Numbered from the stretch's first letter, positions 26,865 through 36,298 are shown. The stretch is 64,000 nt of DNA from JAOEGB01 sp041262585 (GCF_041262585.1 NZ_JBGCBZ010000030.1:11695-75694); one strand, 5' to 3'. The notes: a model not told the origin generated them from the letters alone. Numbers and translations are program-made.

Positions 26865-27902
26865 GTGGTCGGCACTGCCATCGTGCTCACCAGCCCCAAT
26901 CCCTTTGGGAGCCGCACTCTTACCATCGAGCACGACCGGGGGTCCTCCGTAGCTTACCTTCGGGATCCGAAGGGGGCGGTCCACGGAGCGGTCTGGCTGG
27001 CCAACCACGTGCCCGCCCCTGAGTCGATCGACCTGGGCCGGGCGAACGCGGGGCTGCCGCCGGTGATGCCCCTCGCCAACACCACACACCCCTCCGGAAC
27101 GCCGCCACTGGATCCGGCGACGCTGTCGGTGCTCTGGTTCGAGGAGGGCGACGGCGTCGCCCTGTTCGAGAACGACGAGCTCCTGGCCGTCATTCCGGGC
27201 TGGGCCGACCTGGAGCGCGGCATGCCCGGGTACGCCAGGGACGCCGTGGGCGAGTCGCCGTTCGCGTGGTCGTTGAGCGAGGCGCTGGAGGGGCTCGCGC
27301 CCCGCGTGGCCAAGGCGCGGTCCTACTGGAACTGGCGGGAGGCCGAGGGAAGCTGGGCCTCGTTCCAGCAGTTCGTCATGGGCCACCTGGACGGCAGGCT
27401 CGGGCCGCCCGGACGGTTCTGGGACGTGGGCGGCGGCAGGCAGCCCATGGTCGCCGTGAGCGAACGGCCGGCCACCTTCGGGCGGGACTACACCGTGCTG
27501 TCCACGGTCGGGATGAGCTGCCAGCGGATGCCGCGGGCCGAGCTCTACGACACGGCCTGCCGGGTGGAGCTGGCCATCGCGACCCGTCAGGACCCGCGGG
27601 CCGCCGCGCGGCTGTTCCTCTGGCTGGGCCAGTACCCGTGGAAGTCGGTGACCTGGCTGGGGCACGGCCACACGGCCCGGTGGTTCCAGGACCCCGGAAC
27701 GTTCCCTCTGCGGGGCGGCCACCAGGGGGTCATCATGCTGGCGGACCCGCCGGGAATGCCAGATCTCAATGGATTCGCGTTCGGTGGCGACGCGGTGCGC
27801 TGGCTGTGGCTCGTCCCGGTGACCGACACCGAGCTCCGCCTCGCCTCCGAGCGCGGGCATCAGGTGATCGCGGACCGCCTCGCCGTACAGACCAGGATCT
27901 AG
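26865..27902 (+). CDS. SUFU-domain protein
   Basis: 345 residues from GTG 26865 (GGAGGTGAGGC upstream). N-terminal 140 residues are unrecognised. The second half (FGRDYTVLSTVGMSCQRMP, LFLWLGQYPWKSVTWLGHGH, DAVRWLWLVPVTDTELRL) matches the suppressor-of-fused fold (PF05076), best known in animals but widespread in bacteria, often linked to immunity or toxin systems. No signal peptide. Single gene between rlmN and cdsA. Confidence 0.7.
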   Translation: MVGTAIVLTSPNPFGSRTLTIEHDRGSSVAYLRDPKGAVHGAVWLANHVPAPESIDLGRANAGLPPVMPLANTTHPSGTPPLDPATLSVLWFEEGDGVALFENDELLAVIPGWADLERGMPGYARDAVGESPFAWSLSEALEGLAPRVAKARSYWNWREAEGSWASFQQFVMGHLDGRLGPPGRFWDVGGGRQPMVAVSERPATFGRDYTVLSTVGMSCQRMPRAELYDTACRVELAIATRQDPRAAARLFLWLGQYPWKSVTWLGHGHTARWFQDPGTFPLRGGHQGVIMLADPPGMPDLNGFAFGGDAVRWLWLVPVTDTELRLASERGHQVIADRLAVQTRI

Positions 27903-27923
27903 CGCACGAAAGAGGGTCAGGAG

Positions 27924-29030
27924 TCAGCGCACGAAGAAGGTGAGCAGCAGCCAGACCGGGACGAGCGTGAAGAGCAGGGAGTCGAGCCGGTCCATGACCC
28001 CGCCGTGGCCGGGCAGGAGCGTGCCCATGTCCTTGATGCCCAGGTCGCGCTTGATCACCGACTCGATGAGGTCGCCGAGGGTCGCGCAGACGACCACGAC
28101 GGCGCCGACGACGGCGCCCTGCCAGTACGCGCCGTCGAGCAGGAAGTGCACAAGTAACGCCCCGCCGACGACGCACGCCAGGGCAGACCCGGCGAAGCCC
28201 TCCCAGGTCTTCTTCGGGCTGATGAGAGGCGACATGCGGTGCTTGCCGAAGAGGATTCCGGCGAAATATCCGCCGATATCGCTGCATACCGTCACAGCGA
28301 CGAAGATGATCACCCGGTCGGGCCCGTCATCGGGAGCCAGCAGCAGCGGGATGAATCCCGCGAGGAGCGACGGGTAGACGGCGATGAACAGGGCGGCGGT
28401 CGCGTCCCTGACGTAGCCCTCCGTCCCCTGGAACATCCGCCAGGCGAGCAGCACCATCACGGTCACGGCGAACGCGCCCAGGAGGAAGTTAGTCCCGCCC
28501 CACCAGGGGCCGACGACCATCGCGGCCATGCCCCCGAGCAGCGGGACGAGGGGCACGCGGATGCCCCGGACGGCGAACGCCTTCGACAGCTCGTGGACGC
28601 CCACGCCGACCGCCGCGAGGACCACGATCAGGAAGGCGGCCTTGAAGAGGTAGAGCGAGGCGATGACCACGGCGCCCAGCCCGGCGCCCACGCCGATCGC
28701 GGCCGGGAGGTTCCGCCCCGTACGGCTCCCGCCTCCGACCGCCGCACCGGGCCCTGTCCCGGGGGTTCCGTCCGGCTGGGGGGCGGGCTCGCCGGACGCC
28801 TCCGGCACACGGCCGCCCGCCGGACCCGGCCCGGGGACAGCGTCAGGCCGGGGTCCCGGCTCGCCGTTCGGCTGCGACGCGGGCCCACCGGCGGGTTCCG
28901 GGTCGTGCGGCAGACCGTCGCCGGGGCCGTTCATCCCGCGGCCCCGCGTGGCCGGTAGTGGGCCGGCCCCGGAGGGCCTGGCCGTACCCTCCGCGGAGTC
29001 ACGGTCACCCGCGGCAGCCGTTCCGTCCAA
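27924..29030 (-). CDS. cdsA: phosphatidate cytidylyltransferase CdsA
   Basis: 368 residues. About 110 N-terminal residues are Gly/Pro-rich and disordered; eight or so helices follow. The CDP-alcohol signature is intact: KRDLGIKDMGTLLPGHGGVMDRLDS near the C-terminus. Makes CDP-diacylglycerol for phospholipids. An internal ATG at 28934 would drop part of the low-complexity region and cannot be ruled out. Downstream of rpsB-tsf-pyrH-frr, with a large hairpin between frr and cdsA. Confidence 0.92.
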   Translation of the reverse strand: MDGTAAAGDRDSAEGTARPSGAGPLPATRGRGMNGPGDGLPHDPEPAGGPASQPNGEPGPRPDAVPGPGPAGGRVPEASGEPAPQPDGTPGTGPGAAVGGGSRTGRNLPAAIGVGAGLGAVVIASLYLFKAAFLIVVLAAVGVGVHELSKAFAVRGIRVPLVPLLGGMAAMVVGPWWGGTNFLLGAFAVTVMVLLAWRMFQGTEGYVRDATAALFIAVYPSLLAGFIPLLLAPDDGPDRVIIFVAVTVCSDIGGYFAGILFGKHRMSPLISPKKTWEGFAGSALACVVGGALLVHFLLDGAYWQGAVVGAVVVVCATLGDLIESVIKRDLGIKDMGTLLPGHGGVMDRLDSLLFTLVPVWLLLTFFVR

Positions 29031-29051
29031 AGCGTCCTACTCCCCTATACA

Positions 29052-29105
29052 CGTGATCCTTGTGCCGCGCTGGTCCCGCCGGGACAGCGCGGCACAAGGA
29101 TCACG
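29052..29105. terminator. large hairpin between frr and cdsA
   Basis: Arms of 21 bp pair perfectly (starting CGTGATCCTTGTGCCG at 29052), extended by a further 4-5 bp beyond one bulged base around a small loop. No T-run follows on either strand. Could be a processing site, a rho-assisted terminator or a read-through attenuator between the translation-factor operon and cdsA. Confidence 0.6.
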
Positions 29106-29133
29106 GTTGTCCCAGTGCCCTCAGGTCGTGGTC

Positions 29134-29691
29134 TCAGACCTCGAGCAGCTCGGCTTCCTTGTGCTTCAGCAGCTCGTCGATCTTGGCGACGTGCTTCTGA
29201 GTAAGGTCGTCGAGCTCCTTGACCGCGCGGTGGACGTCGTCCTCGCCGACCTCGCCGTCCTTGACCAGCTTGTCGAGGATCTCCTTGGCGTGGCGGCGGA
29301 TGTTCCGCACGGAGACCCGGCTGTTCTCGGCCTTGGTGCGGGCGACCTTGATGTACTCCTTGCGGCGCTCCTCCGAAAGCTCTGGGAAGACCACGCGGAT
29401 CACCGCGCCGTCGTTGCCGGGGTTGACGCCCAGGTCGCTGTCGCGGATGGCCTTCTCGATCGCGGTCATCGCGCCCTTGTCGTAGGGCTGGAGGAGCACC
29501 ATCCGCGCCTCGGGAACGTGGAAGGACGCGAGCTGCTGGATCGGGGTCGGCGATCCGTAGTAATCCACGTTGATCTTGTTGAACATCGAGGGCGTGACGC
29601 GACCGGTGCGGATGCCCGCGAAGTCGTCCTTGGCGACCGTCACCGCCTTGTCCATCTTCTCCTCCGCCTCGAGGAGGGTTTCGTCGATCAC
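29134..29691 (-). CDS. frr: ribosome recycling factor
   Basis: 185 residues, the standard length. RTGRVTPSMFNKINVDYYGSPTPIQQLAS and RKEYIKVARTKAENSRVSVRNIRR are diagnostic. Splits post-termination ribosomes with EF-G. 9 bases after pyrH, so co-transcribed. Confidence 0.97.
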   Translation of the reverse strand: MIDETLLEAEEKMDKAVTVAKDDFAGIRTGRVTPSMFNKINVDYYGSPTPIQQLASFHVPEARMVLLQPYDKGAMTAIEKAIRDSDLGVNPGNDGAVIRVVFPELSEERRKEYIKVARTKAENSRVSVRNIRRHAKEILDKLVKDGEVGEDDVHRAVKELDDLTQKHVAKIDELLKHKEAELLEV

Positions 29692-29700
29692 TGTGGCTCC

Positions 29701-30471
29701 CTATTTCCCTGCCGGACTCACCAGCGTGCCGATCTTCTCACCGCGGACCGCCCGCAGGATGTTGCCCTCGCCCATCAGGTCGAAGACCACGATGGGCAGG
29801 CCGTTGTCCATGCACAGACTGATCGCGGTGGCGTCCATGACCCCGAGACCACGCGTCAGCACCTCACCGTACTCAAGCTGGTCGAACCGGACCGCGTCGG
29901 GGTTCTTCCGCGGGTCCGAGTCGTAGACGCCGTCGACCTGGGTGCCCTTCAGCAGCGCCTCGGCCCCGATCTCCAGGGCGCGCTGCGCGGCGCAGGTGTC
30001 GGTCGAGAAGAACGGCGACCCGAGCCCGGCGCCGAAGATGACCACACGGCCCTTCTCCAGGTGCCGGATGGCCCGGCGCGGCAGGAACGGCTCGGCGACC
30101 TGCTGCATCGTGATGGCGGTCTGAACGCGGGTGTCGATGCCCCGCTTCTCCAGGAAGTCCTGCAGGGCGAGGCAGTTGATGACCGTCCCGAGCATCCCCA
30201 TGTAGTCGGCCCGGGCGCGGTCGATGCCGCGCTCCGACAGGGCCGCGCCGCGGAACATGTTGCCGCCGCCGACGACGACGGCCACCTGCACGCCCTCACG
30301 GACGGCCTCGGCGATGGAGTCGGCGAGCTGGGCGACGACGAAGGGGTCGATCCCGAGAGGCTCGCCGCCCGCGAAGGCCTCGCCTGACAGCTTCAGCATC
30401 ACGCGCTTCCAGCGCAGCGGCCCGTCGTACGACGAAGCCGCCGGCGTGGCGGGTCTGGTGTTCTCCTGCAC
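29701..30471 (-). CDS. pyrH: UMP kinase
   Basis: 256 residues of the amino-acid-kinase fold: KLSGEAFAG, VVGGGNMFRG, GTVINCLALQDFLEK and TQVDGVYDSDPRKNPDA. Phosphorylates UMP to UDP. Classical rpsB-tsf-pyrH-frr order. Confidence 0.97.
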   Translation of the reverse strand: MQENTRPATPAASSYDGPLRWKRVMLKLSGEAFAGGEPLGIDPFVVAQLADSIAEAVREGVQVAVVVGGGNMFRGAALSERGIDRARADYMGMLGTVINCLALQDFLEKRGIDTRVQTAITMQQVAEPFLPRRAIRHLEKGRVVIFGAGLGSPFFSTDTCAAQRALEIGAEALLKGTQVDGVYDSDPRKNPDAVRFDQLEYGEVLTRGLGVMDATAISLCMDNGLPIVVFDLMGEGNILRAVRGEKIGTLVSPAGK

Positions 30472-30524
30472 GACGGCGGCCTCCTCGGTTGTGACTTCGA
30501 CTCAAACGGCTCCTGGCTGTAAGC

Positions 30525-31358
30525 CTAAGCCTGGCCGACCTTGAAGCGGGTGAAGGCCAGCACCTTTACGCCGGCCTCGTCCGCGACCTTGGCGATCGTC
30601 TTCTTGCCGTCCTTCACGAAAGCCTGCTCCAGCAGCGTGAAGTCCTTGTACCAGCCGTTGACGCGGCCATCGACGATCTTGGCGATCGCGGCCTCGGGCT
30701 TGCCCTCGTCGCGGGTCATCTGCTCGAAGAGCGACCGCTCCTTCTCGACGACGTCGGCGGGCACCTCGGCCGGGCTGAGGTACTTCGGCGCCATCGCGGC
30801 GGCGTGCTGCGCGATGTCCTTGGCGACCTCGGCGTTCGGCTTGTCGAGCTGGACCAGCACACCGACGGCCGGCGGGAGCTGCGGGTCGATCTTGTGCATG
30901 TAGGACCCGATGTAGCCGCCCTCAAGCAGCGAGAACCGCCGGATCTCGATCTTCTCGCCCAGCGCGGCGTTGGCCTCGTCGAGAAGCTCCTTGACGGCCT
31001 TGCCGTTCAGCTCCGACTCGAGCAGGGCCGGCACGTCGGCGGGCTTGGTGTCGACGATGTGCGCGACGATCTCGGCGGCGAGCTCCTGGAAACGCTCGTT
31101 CTTCGCGACGAAGTCGGTCTCGCAGTTGAGCTCCAGCAGCGCGGCGAGGGACTCGCCCTCGTGCTTGACGGCGACGAGGCCGTTGGAGGCGGTGCGGGCC
31201 TCACGCTTGCCGACGTCCTTGGCGCCCTTCAGACGCAGGATGTCGATGGCCTTGTCGATGTCCCCCTCGGACTCCTCAAGGGCCTTCTTGCAGTCCATCA
31301 TGCCGGCGGCGGTCAGCTCACGGAGCCGCTTGACGTCGGCCATGTTCACGGAAGCCAT
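30525..31358 (-). CDS. tsf: elongation factor Ts
   Basis: 277 residues. N-terminal UBA-like segment VKRLRELTAAGMMDCKKALEE, the ELNCETDFVAKNERF motif and a C-terminal QAFVKDGKKTIAKV are diagnostic. Nucleotide-exchange factor for EF-Tu. Follows rpsB after a 155-base gap with a hairpin. Confidence 0.97.
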   Translation of the reverse strand: MASVNMADVKRLRELTAAGMMDCKKALEESEGDIDKAIDILRLKGAKDVGKREARTASNGLVAVKHEGESLAALLELNCETDFVAKNERFQELAAEIVAHIVDTKPADVPALLESELNGKAVKELLDEANAALGEKIEIRRFSLLEGGYIGSYMHKIDPQLPPAVGVLVQLDKPNAEVAKDIAQHAAAMAPKYLSPAEVPADVVEKERSLFEQMTRDEGKPEAAIAKIVDGRVNGWYKDFTLLEQAFVKDGKKTIAKVADEAGVKVLAFTRFKVGQA

Positions 31359-31438
31359 TGTCCTATTTCCTCTTCGGGACCCAGGTGCGAATCAGTGGTG
31401 ATCTCAGACGTCGGCATGAGATCAGATGTCTCGTGGAG

Positions 31439-31478
31439 CCGGGTGGGCGCTCTCGCCTGCGCGCGGGCGCCCACCCGG
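31439..31478. terminator. hairpin in the rpsB-tsf gap
   Basis: CCGGGTGGGCGC at 31439-31450 pairs perfectly with GCGCCCACCCGG at 31467-31478, loop of 16. No T-run follows. Probably an attenuator or processing hairpin that lowers tsf relative to rpsB, as hairpins in this gap do in other bacteria. Confidence 0.6.
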
Positions 31479-31513
31479 TGGAGCCTTGCGTTCCCGTACG
31501 GGGAACGGTGGAA

Positions 31514-32479
31514 CTATGCCTGCTCGTCGGCGGCGGGCGCCTCAGTCGTCTCGGCGGTCTCGCCCGTCTCCCCGGAATCGGCCGACTCGGCGGACTCGCT
31601 GGTCTCGCCCGTCTCGCCGGTCTCGGCGGACTCGCTGGTCTCGGCGGCCGGAGCGGCCTCGGCGGTCTCCGGAGCCTCGGCGGCGGCCTCACCGGCGGGG
31701 GCGCCCTCGAGCAGCTCCCGCTCCCACTCGGCCAGCGGCTCGGCGGCGGCGACACCGGCCGGCTTCTCGTCACCGCGACCGGCGCCCGCACGGGTCATCA
31801 GACCGTCGGCCACGGCGTCCGCGATCACGCGGGTGAGCAGGCTGACGGCGCGGATGGCGTCGTCGTTGCCCGGGATCGGGTAGTCGACCTCGTCCGGGTC
31901 GCAGTTGGTGTCGAGGATCGCGACGACCGGGATGCCAAGCTTCTTGGCCTCGTTGATCGCGATGTGTTCCTTCTTGGTGTCCACGATCCAGATGGCGCTG
32001 GGAACCCGGGCCATGTCGCGGATGCCGCCGAGGGTGCGCTCCAGCTTGTCCTTCTCGCGGCGGCGCATCAGGAGCTCCTTCTTGGTGAGCCCGGAGCCGG
32101 CCACGTTGTCGAAGTCGAGCTCCTCCAGCTCCTTCAGGCGCTGGAGCCGCTTGTGCACGGTCGAGAAGTTGGTGAGCATGCCGCCCAGCCAGCGCTGGTT
32201 CACGTACGGCATGCCGACGCGCGACGCCTGCTCGGCGATGGACTCCTGGGCCTGCTTCTTCGTGCCGATGAACATGATGGAGCCGCCGTGCGCGACGGTC
32301 TCCTTCACGAAGTCGTAGGCGCGGTCGATGAACGACAGCGACTTCTGCAGGTCGATGATGTAGATGCCGTTGCGCTCGGTGAAGATGAAGCGCTTCATCT
32401 TCGGGTTCCACCGGCGAGTCTGGTGGCCGAAGTGAACGCCGCTCTCGAGCAGCTGCCGCATGGTGACGACAGGGGCCAT
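31514..32479 (-). CDS. rpsB: 30S ribosomal protein S2
   Basis: 321 residues from ATG 32479 (GGAGGAAATC upstream), MAPVVTMRQLLESGVHFGHQ. Core is standard S2 (RNGIYIIDLQKS, VNQRWLGGMLTNF, IPVVAILDTNCDP). The C-terminal 70-80 residues are an acidic, repetitive Glu/Thr/Ser/Ala tail (ETGETGETSESAES), longer than usual. The gap of about 220 bases upstream probably holds its promoter and leader. Confidence 0.96.
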   Translation of the reverse strand: MAPVVTMRQLLESGVHFGHQTRRWNPKMKRFIFTERNGIYIIDLQKSLSFIDRAYDFVKETVAHGGSIMFIGTKKQAQESIAEQASRVGMPYVNQRWLGGMLTNFSTVHKRLQRLKELEELDFDNVAGSGLTKKELLMRRREKDKLERTLGGIRDMARVPSAIWIVDTKKEHIAINEAKKLGIPVVAILDTNCDPDEVDYPIPGNDDAIRAVSLLTRVIADAVADGLMTRAGAGRGDEKPAGVAAAEPLAEWERELLEGAPAGEAAAEAPETAEAAPAAETSESAETGETGETSESAESADSGETGETAETTEAPAADEQA

Positions 32480-32700
32480 GGTGATGATTTCCTCCATGGT
32501 TGTGTGCCGGCTGTTCCTGCCCGGCACTGCCTCGGTTGTCCGTGAGCCCGTCTGCTCACGGCCTGACGCCCCGCGCCGCCCCTGCCGGACGGAATCCGGA
32601 CCGAGAGGGCGACTCGTGAATGAGCGTGTGAATTTGGCCCACGTAGTTGTAGACCGTCGAACAGTCTACCCGGATCCGCCCCGTCGGTTGACCGGCTCCG

Positions 32701-34212
32701 TTACCCGCCTCGCCGACCGCCCCCTGATCCGGCCACGTTTCCTACGGGGGCCCGCATCCATGAGGCCGAGTGCTCGCCTGGGCGGGGTGGCGGGCTCGCC
32801 CAGTACGGACTGACCCCGTTGATGAGGCCCGGGGGTGTTACATACGTGAGCATGCCGAACTGGCTCGGCATGGTGGCCAGCAGGCCGTCCGTGGAGGGCT
32901 CGGGGACGCCGTCGCCGTGGAGCCTGCCGAGCCCGTCCAGCCACCTGGCGGTCCGCGCGAGCGAGACCTCGACCTGCCAGGAGCCTCCTTCGACGGTACG
33001 GCGCAGCAGCCCGGCGATCGCGCCGAAGGCCGCCAGGAAGCCGCTGGCGTGGTCGAGGGCCTGCGCCGGCAGCGGATGGGGCCGCGAGCCGTCGCCGTTC
33101 TCGTGGGCGATGCCGCAGGCCATCTGGACCAGGCTGTCGAACCCCCTCCTGCCCGCCCACGGACCGCGAGAGCCGTACGCGGAGATCTCCACGGACACGA
33201 TCCCCGGCCGCGACTCGGCCAGGTCCTCGGGCCCGAACCCCTTCTCGCGCAGCGCGCCGGGCCGGTAGGCCTGGATGACCACGTCGGCCTGCCGTACAAG
33301 CTGTCGCAGCGCCTCGGGCTCGGAGCGGAGATCGATGTGACACGAACGCTTACCGAATGCCGTCTCCACGACCAGCCCCGGCACCTCGGGAAGATGGGCG
33401 GCCCCCACGCGCAGGACCTCAGCGCCATGGCCGGCGAGGGTCCGGGCGGCCACCGGCCCCGCGATCACCCTGGTCAAGTCGAGGACCCGCACCCCGCTGA
33501 GCGGCCGGTCCCCGGCACTCGTGCGAGCGCCCTCCTCTTCCGGTGATGATGGGGCCCGCGACGCCCTCTCAGAGGGCATGGCACGGCCGTGCCGTACCCG
33601 ATCGGCCGGCTCCGGCAGCCGGGACAGGCCGACCAGCGGCAGCTCGGCCACGGCACGTCCCTGCGGATGCGCGAGCCATTCGGCCCGGGTCCGCATGGCG
33701 GCCGCGCAGCCGCCCGCACGGGTCACCGCCTCCTCGATCTCGATCGCGGTACGGCCGGCGCAGACGCGGACGAGATCGTCCTTTCCGGCATGGGCGGACA
33801 GCCCGAGACCTTTGAGGGCGGCGTCCCTGTGATGGTCGAAGTTGCAGTGCAGCCTGATCCAGCCGTCCGAGGCGCGGTAGTCGCCCGACAGAGGCGCCCA
33901 GGGGTCGAGCGGCGTCCTATCGATCCGGAAATGCCGCTCACTCTGAAAGGCGATCGCCGCGTGCCTGAGGTCGATACCCACCTCAGGGCGGGAGCCGCGC
34001 GGCGCGGCAGGCTCGCGGCCGGAACCGAGGGGCTCGTGCTTTCGCTGGCGCCAGTAGGCGGCCGCGGCTGCCGTGGCGGCGGCGATGCCGGCTGCGGCAG
34101 CCGTACCGATCATGAATACGGACGGCAGCGCGGGCTCCTCACCGGTCACTTCAACCTCGGGGAGCACGACTCCGGCGTCCTCTCCCAGCTGTTTGATCAG
34201 GCCCTCGATCAC
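32701..34212 (-). CDS. CaiB/BaiF-family CoA-transferase with permuted halves
   Basis: 503 residues from GTG 34212 (GGAGGGACCGCA upstream). An N-terminal hydrophobic Ala-rich helix around residues 35-52 precedes DYRASDGWIRLHCNFDHHRD and an EEAVTRAGG segment, which look like the C-terminal half of CaiB enzymes. The canonical N-terminal half (PLSGVRVLDLTRVIAGPVAA, DLRSEPEALRQLVRQADVVI, YGSRGPWAGRRGFDSLVQ) comes second. Substrate unknown; activity depends on a family Asp I cannot place with confidence. Confidence 0.75.
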   Translation of the reverse strand: MIEGLIKQLGEDAGVVLPEVEVTGEEPALPSVFMIGTAAAAGIAAATAAAAAYWRQRKHEPLGSGREPAAPRGSRPEVGIDLRHAAIAFQSERHFRIDRTPLDPWAPLSGDYRASDGWIRLHCNFDHHRDAALKGLGLSAHAGKDDLVRVCAGRTAIEIEEAVTRAGGCAAAMRTRAEWLAHPQGRAVAELPLVGLSRLPEPADRVRHGRAMPSERASRAPSSPEEEGARTSAGDRPLSGVRVLDLTRVIAGPVAARTLAGHGAEVLRVGAAHLPEVPGLVVETAFGKRSCHIDLRSEPEALRQLVRQADVVIQAYRPGALREKGFGPEDLAESRPGIVSVEISAYGSRGPWAGRRGFDSLVQMACGIAHENGDGSRPHPLPAQALDHASGFLAAFGAIAGLLRRTVEGGSWQVEVSLARTARWLDGLGRLHGDGVPEPSTDGLLATMPSQFGMLTYVTPPGLINGVSPYWASPPPRPGEHSASWMRAPVGNVAGSGGGRRGG

Positions 34213-34340
34213 TGCGGTCCCTCCTTCGGCCGGCTCGTCCACAGTAGCGATCCACAATCCACCGGCTTATCCACAGAAACCGGTTCGGGTGTCCGGGGAT
34301 GGGGCCTTCTCGACGAACCTCGGCGGCCGGAGGTGGTTTC

Positions 34341-34694
34341 ATGGCCGCGAAAGATCAGCTGGGCAGGCACGGCGAGCAGCTCGCCGCCGACTATCTGGAT
34401 GCCCTCGGTCTGCGCATCCTCGATCGCAACTGGCGCTGTCCCGAAGGTGAGATCGACATCGTGGCGCGTGACGGCCACGCCCTCGTTGTCGTGGAGGTCA
34501 AGACCCGCTCGGGCCGGAGCCACGGGACGGCGTTCGAGGCGGTGACCCGCGACAAACTGCTCAGACTGCGCTCGCTGGCGGGCCGCTGGCTGGCGGCGCG
34601 GCCGGAGAGCTTCGACACGATCCGGGTCGATGTCATCGCGCTGGAGCGGTTCGCCGGCGACTTCGCCATCCGCCATGAGCGGGGGGTGATCTGA
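34341..34694 (+). CDS. yraN: YraN-family endonuclease-like protein
   Basis: 117 residues from ATG 34341 with GGAGGTGGTTTC upstream. GRHGEQLAADYLDALGLRI, EGEIDIVARDG and VVVEVKTRSG give the (D/E)xK restriction-endonuclease-like core of UPF0102. Cellular role unsettled; always next to comM-dprA in actinobacteria, and here one base from the next gene. Confidence 0.93.
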   Translation: MAAKDQLGRHGEQLAADYLDALGLRILDRNWRCPEGEIDIVARDGHALVVVEVKTRSGRSHGTAFEAVTRDKLLRLRSLAGRWLAARPESFDTIRVDVIALERFAGDFAIRHERGVI

Positions 34695-34695
34695 C

Positions 34696-36297
34696 ATGGC
34701 CGTGGCGCGGACGCGATGCGTGGCCCTGGTCGGCGTGAACGGGCACATCGTCGAGGTCGAGGCCGACGTGGGGCCCGGGATGGTCGGCACGCATTTCATC
34801 GGACTGCTCGACATGGCCATCAGCGAGGCCCGCGGACGCGTCCGGTCAGCGCTGATCAACAGCCGGTTCGACTGGCCGGACGCCCGCGTCACGGTCAGCC
34901 TGTTTCCGGCGAGCCTGCCCAAACGCGGGTCGATCTTCGACCTCGCCATCGCGATCGCCGTGCTGGCGGCCGCGGGGGCGGTCCCGGTCCAGCGGGTCGC
35001 CGAGCCGGTGTTCCTCGGCGAGCTGGGGCTGGACGGCCGGGTCCGGCCGGTCCGGGGTGTGCTGCCCGCGGCGCTCGCGGCGGCGGAGGCCGGCGCGCGC
35101 ACCATCGTGGTGCCGTCGCTCAACGCGGCCGAGGCGGCCCTCGTACCGGGGCTCACCGTGGTCCCGGTCGTCAGCCTGGGCGAACTGGTCGAATGGCTGC
35201 GCTCCGGCGACCTTCACCGCCTCCCCGTCGTCGCCGACGTCGCCTCACTCAATCCGGACGACGCACCCGCCACCGGGCCGGGCGGAACCCACCTCGGAGC
35301 GGGCGAGCCGCCCTCCGGCGGGCCGTACGGCAGGCGTGAGCCGGACATGCGGGATGTCATCGGCCAGCCGGTGGGCCGCAAGGCACTGGAGGTGTGCGCC
35401 GCGGGAGGGCACAACCTGTGGATGCTCGGCCCCCCGGGCACCGGCAAGACCATGCTCGCCGAGCGGCTGCCGACGCTGCTGCCTCCTCTGGAGCCTGATC
35501 AGGCGCTGGAGGTCACCGCGATCCACTCGGTGGCGGGGACGCTCCCGACCGGCCGGCCACTGCTCACCCGGCCCCCTTTCACAGCGCCTCACCACACCGC
35601 GACCGTGGCCGCCGTCGTCGGGGGCGGAAGCGGCGGGCTCATCCGTCCGGGTGCCGTGTCGCTCTCCCACCGGGGCGTGCTCTTCCTCGACGAGGCCCCC
35701 GAATTCCAGACCAGGGTGCTGGACTCACTCCGGCAGCCGCTCGAATCCGGGGAGGTCACGATCGCCCGCGCGATGGGCACGATCACCTTCCCCGCGCGGT
35801 TCACTCTGGTGCTGGCGGCCAATCCCTGTCCGTGCGGCAATTCCGGCACGCCGGGGCATCCCTGCCGGTGCACGCCGACCGCCCGCCGTCGTTACCTGGC
35901 GCGGTTGTCGGGTCCCTTGCTCGACCGGATCGACGTGAAGGTCAGGATCGGCCGCGCGACCCGGGCCGAGCTGCTGGCGGACCGGCATTTCACCGAGCCC
36001 AGCCAGGTCGTGGCCGAGAGGGTGCACCTCGCGCGTGAGCGGGCCGCCAAGCGCCTCGCGGGCATGCCCTGGCGCAGCAACGCCGAAGTGGCCTCGGCGG
36101 CCCTGCACAACGACTTCCGGCTGTCCGCCGGCGCCCTTGCGCCGCTGCACCGGGGGCTCGACCTGGGCACGCTGAGCGCGCGCGGACTCGACCGCGTTCT
36201 GCGCGTGGCCTGGACCCTTTCGGATCTGAGCGGCAAGGACAGGCCGGGCGAGCCCGAGACGTCCGCGGCACTGGCGATGTGGTTGGGGGTGGAGTGA
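34696..36297 (+). CDS. comM: YifB/ComM-family Mg-chelatase-like AAA+ ATPase
   Basis: 533 residues. N-terminal Lon-substrate-like domain (GMVGTHFIGLLDMAISEARGR), Walker A GPPGTGKT, Walker B LFLDEAPEF, then a zinc-binding-looking NPCPCGNSGTPGHPCRC. ComM of Vibrio is a branch-migration helicase acting in transformation. Between yraN and dprA, nearly abutting both, so one operon. Confidence 0.93.
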   Translation: MAVARTRCVALVGVNGHIVEVEADVGPGMVGTHFIGLLDMAISEARGRVRSALINSRFDWPDARVTVSLFPASLPKRGSIFDLAIAIAVLAAAGAVPVQRVAEPVFLGELGLDGRVRPVRGVLPAALAAAEAGARTIVVPSLNAAEAALVPGLTVVPVVSLGELVEWLRSGDLHRLPVVADVASLNPDDAPATGPGGTHLGAGEPPSGGPYGRREPDMRDVIGQPVGRKALEVCAAGGHNLWMLGPPGTGKTMLAERLPTLLPPLEPDQALEVTAIHSVAGTLPTGRPLLTRPPFTAPHHTATVAAVVGGGSGGLIRPGAVSLSHRGVLFLDEAPEFQTRVLDSLRQPLESGEVTIARAMGTITFPARFTLVLAANPCPCGNSGTPGHPCRCTPTARRRYLARLSGPLLDRIDVKVRIGRATRAELLADRHFTEPSQVVAERVHLARERAAKRLAGMPWRSNAEVASAALHNDFRLSAGALAPLHRGLDLGTLSARGLDRVLRVAWTLSDLSGKDRPGEPETSAALAMWLGVE

Positions 36298-36298
36298 C

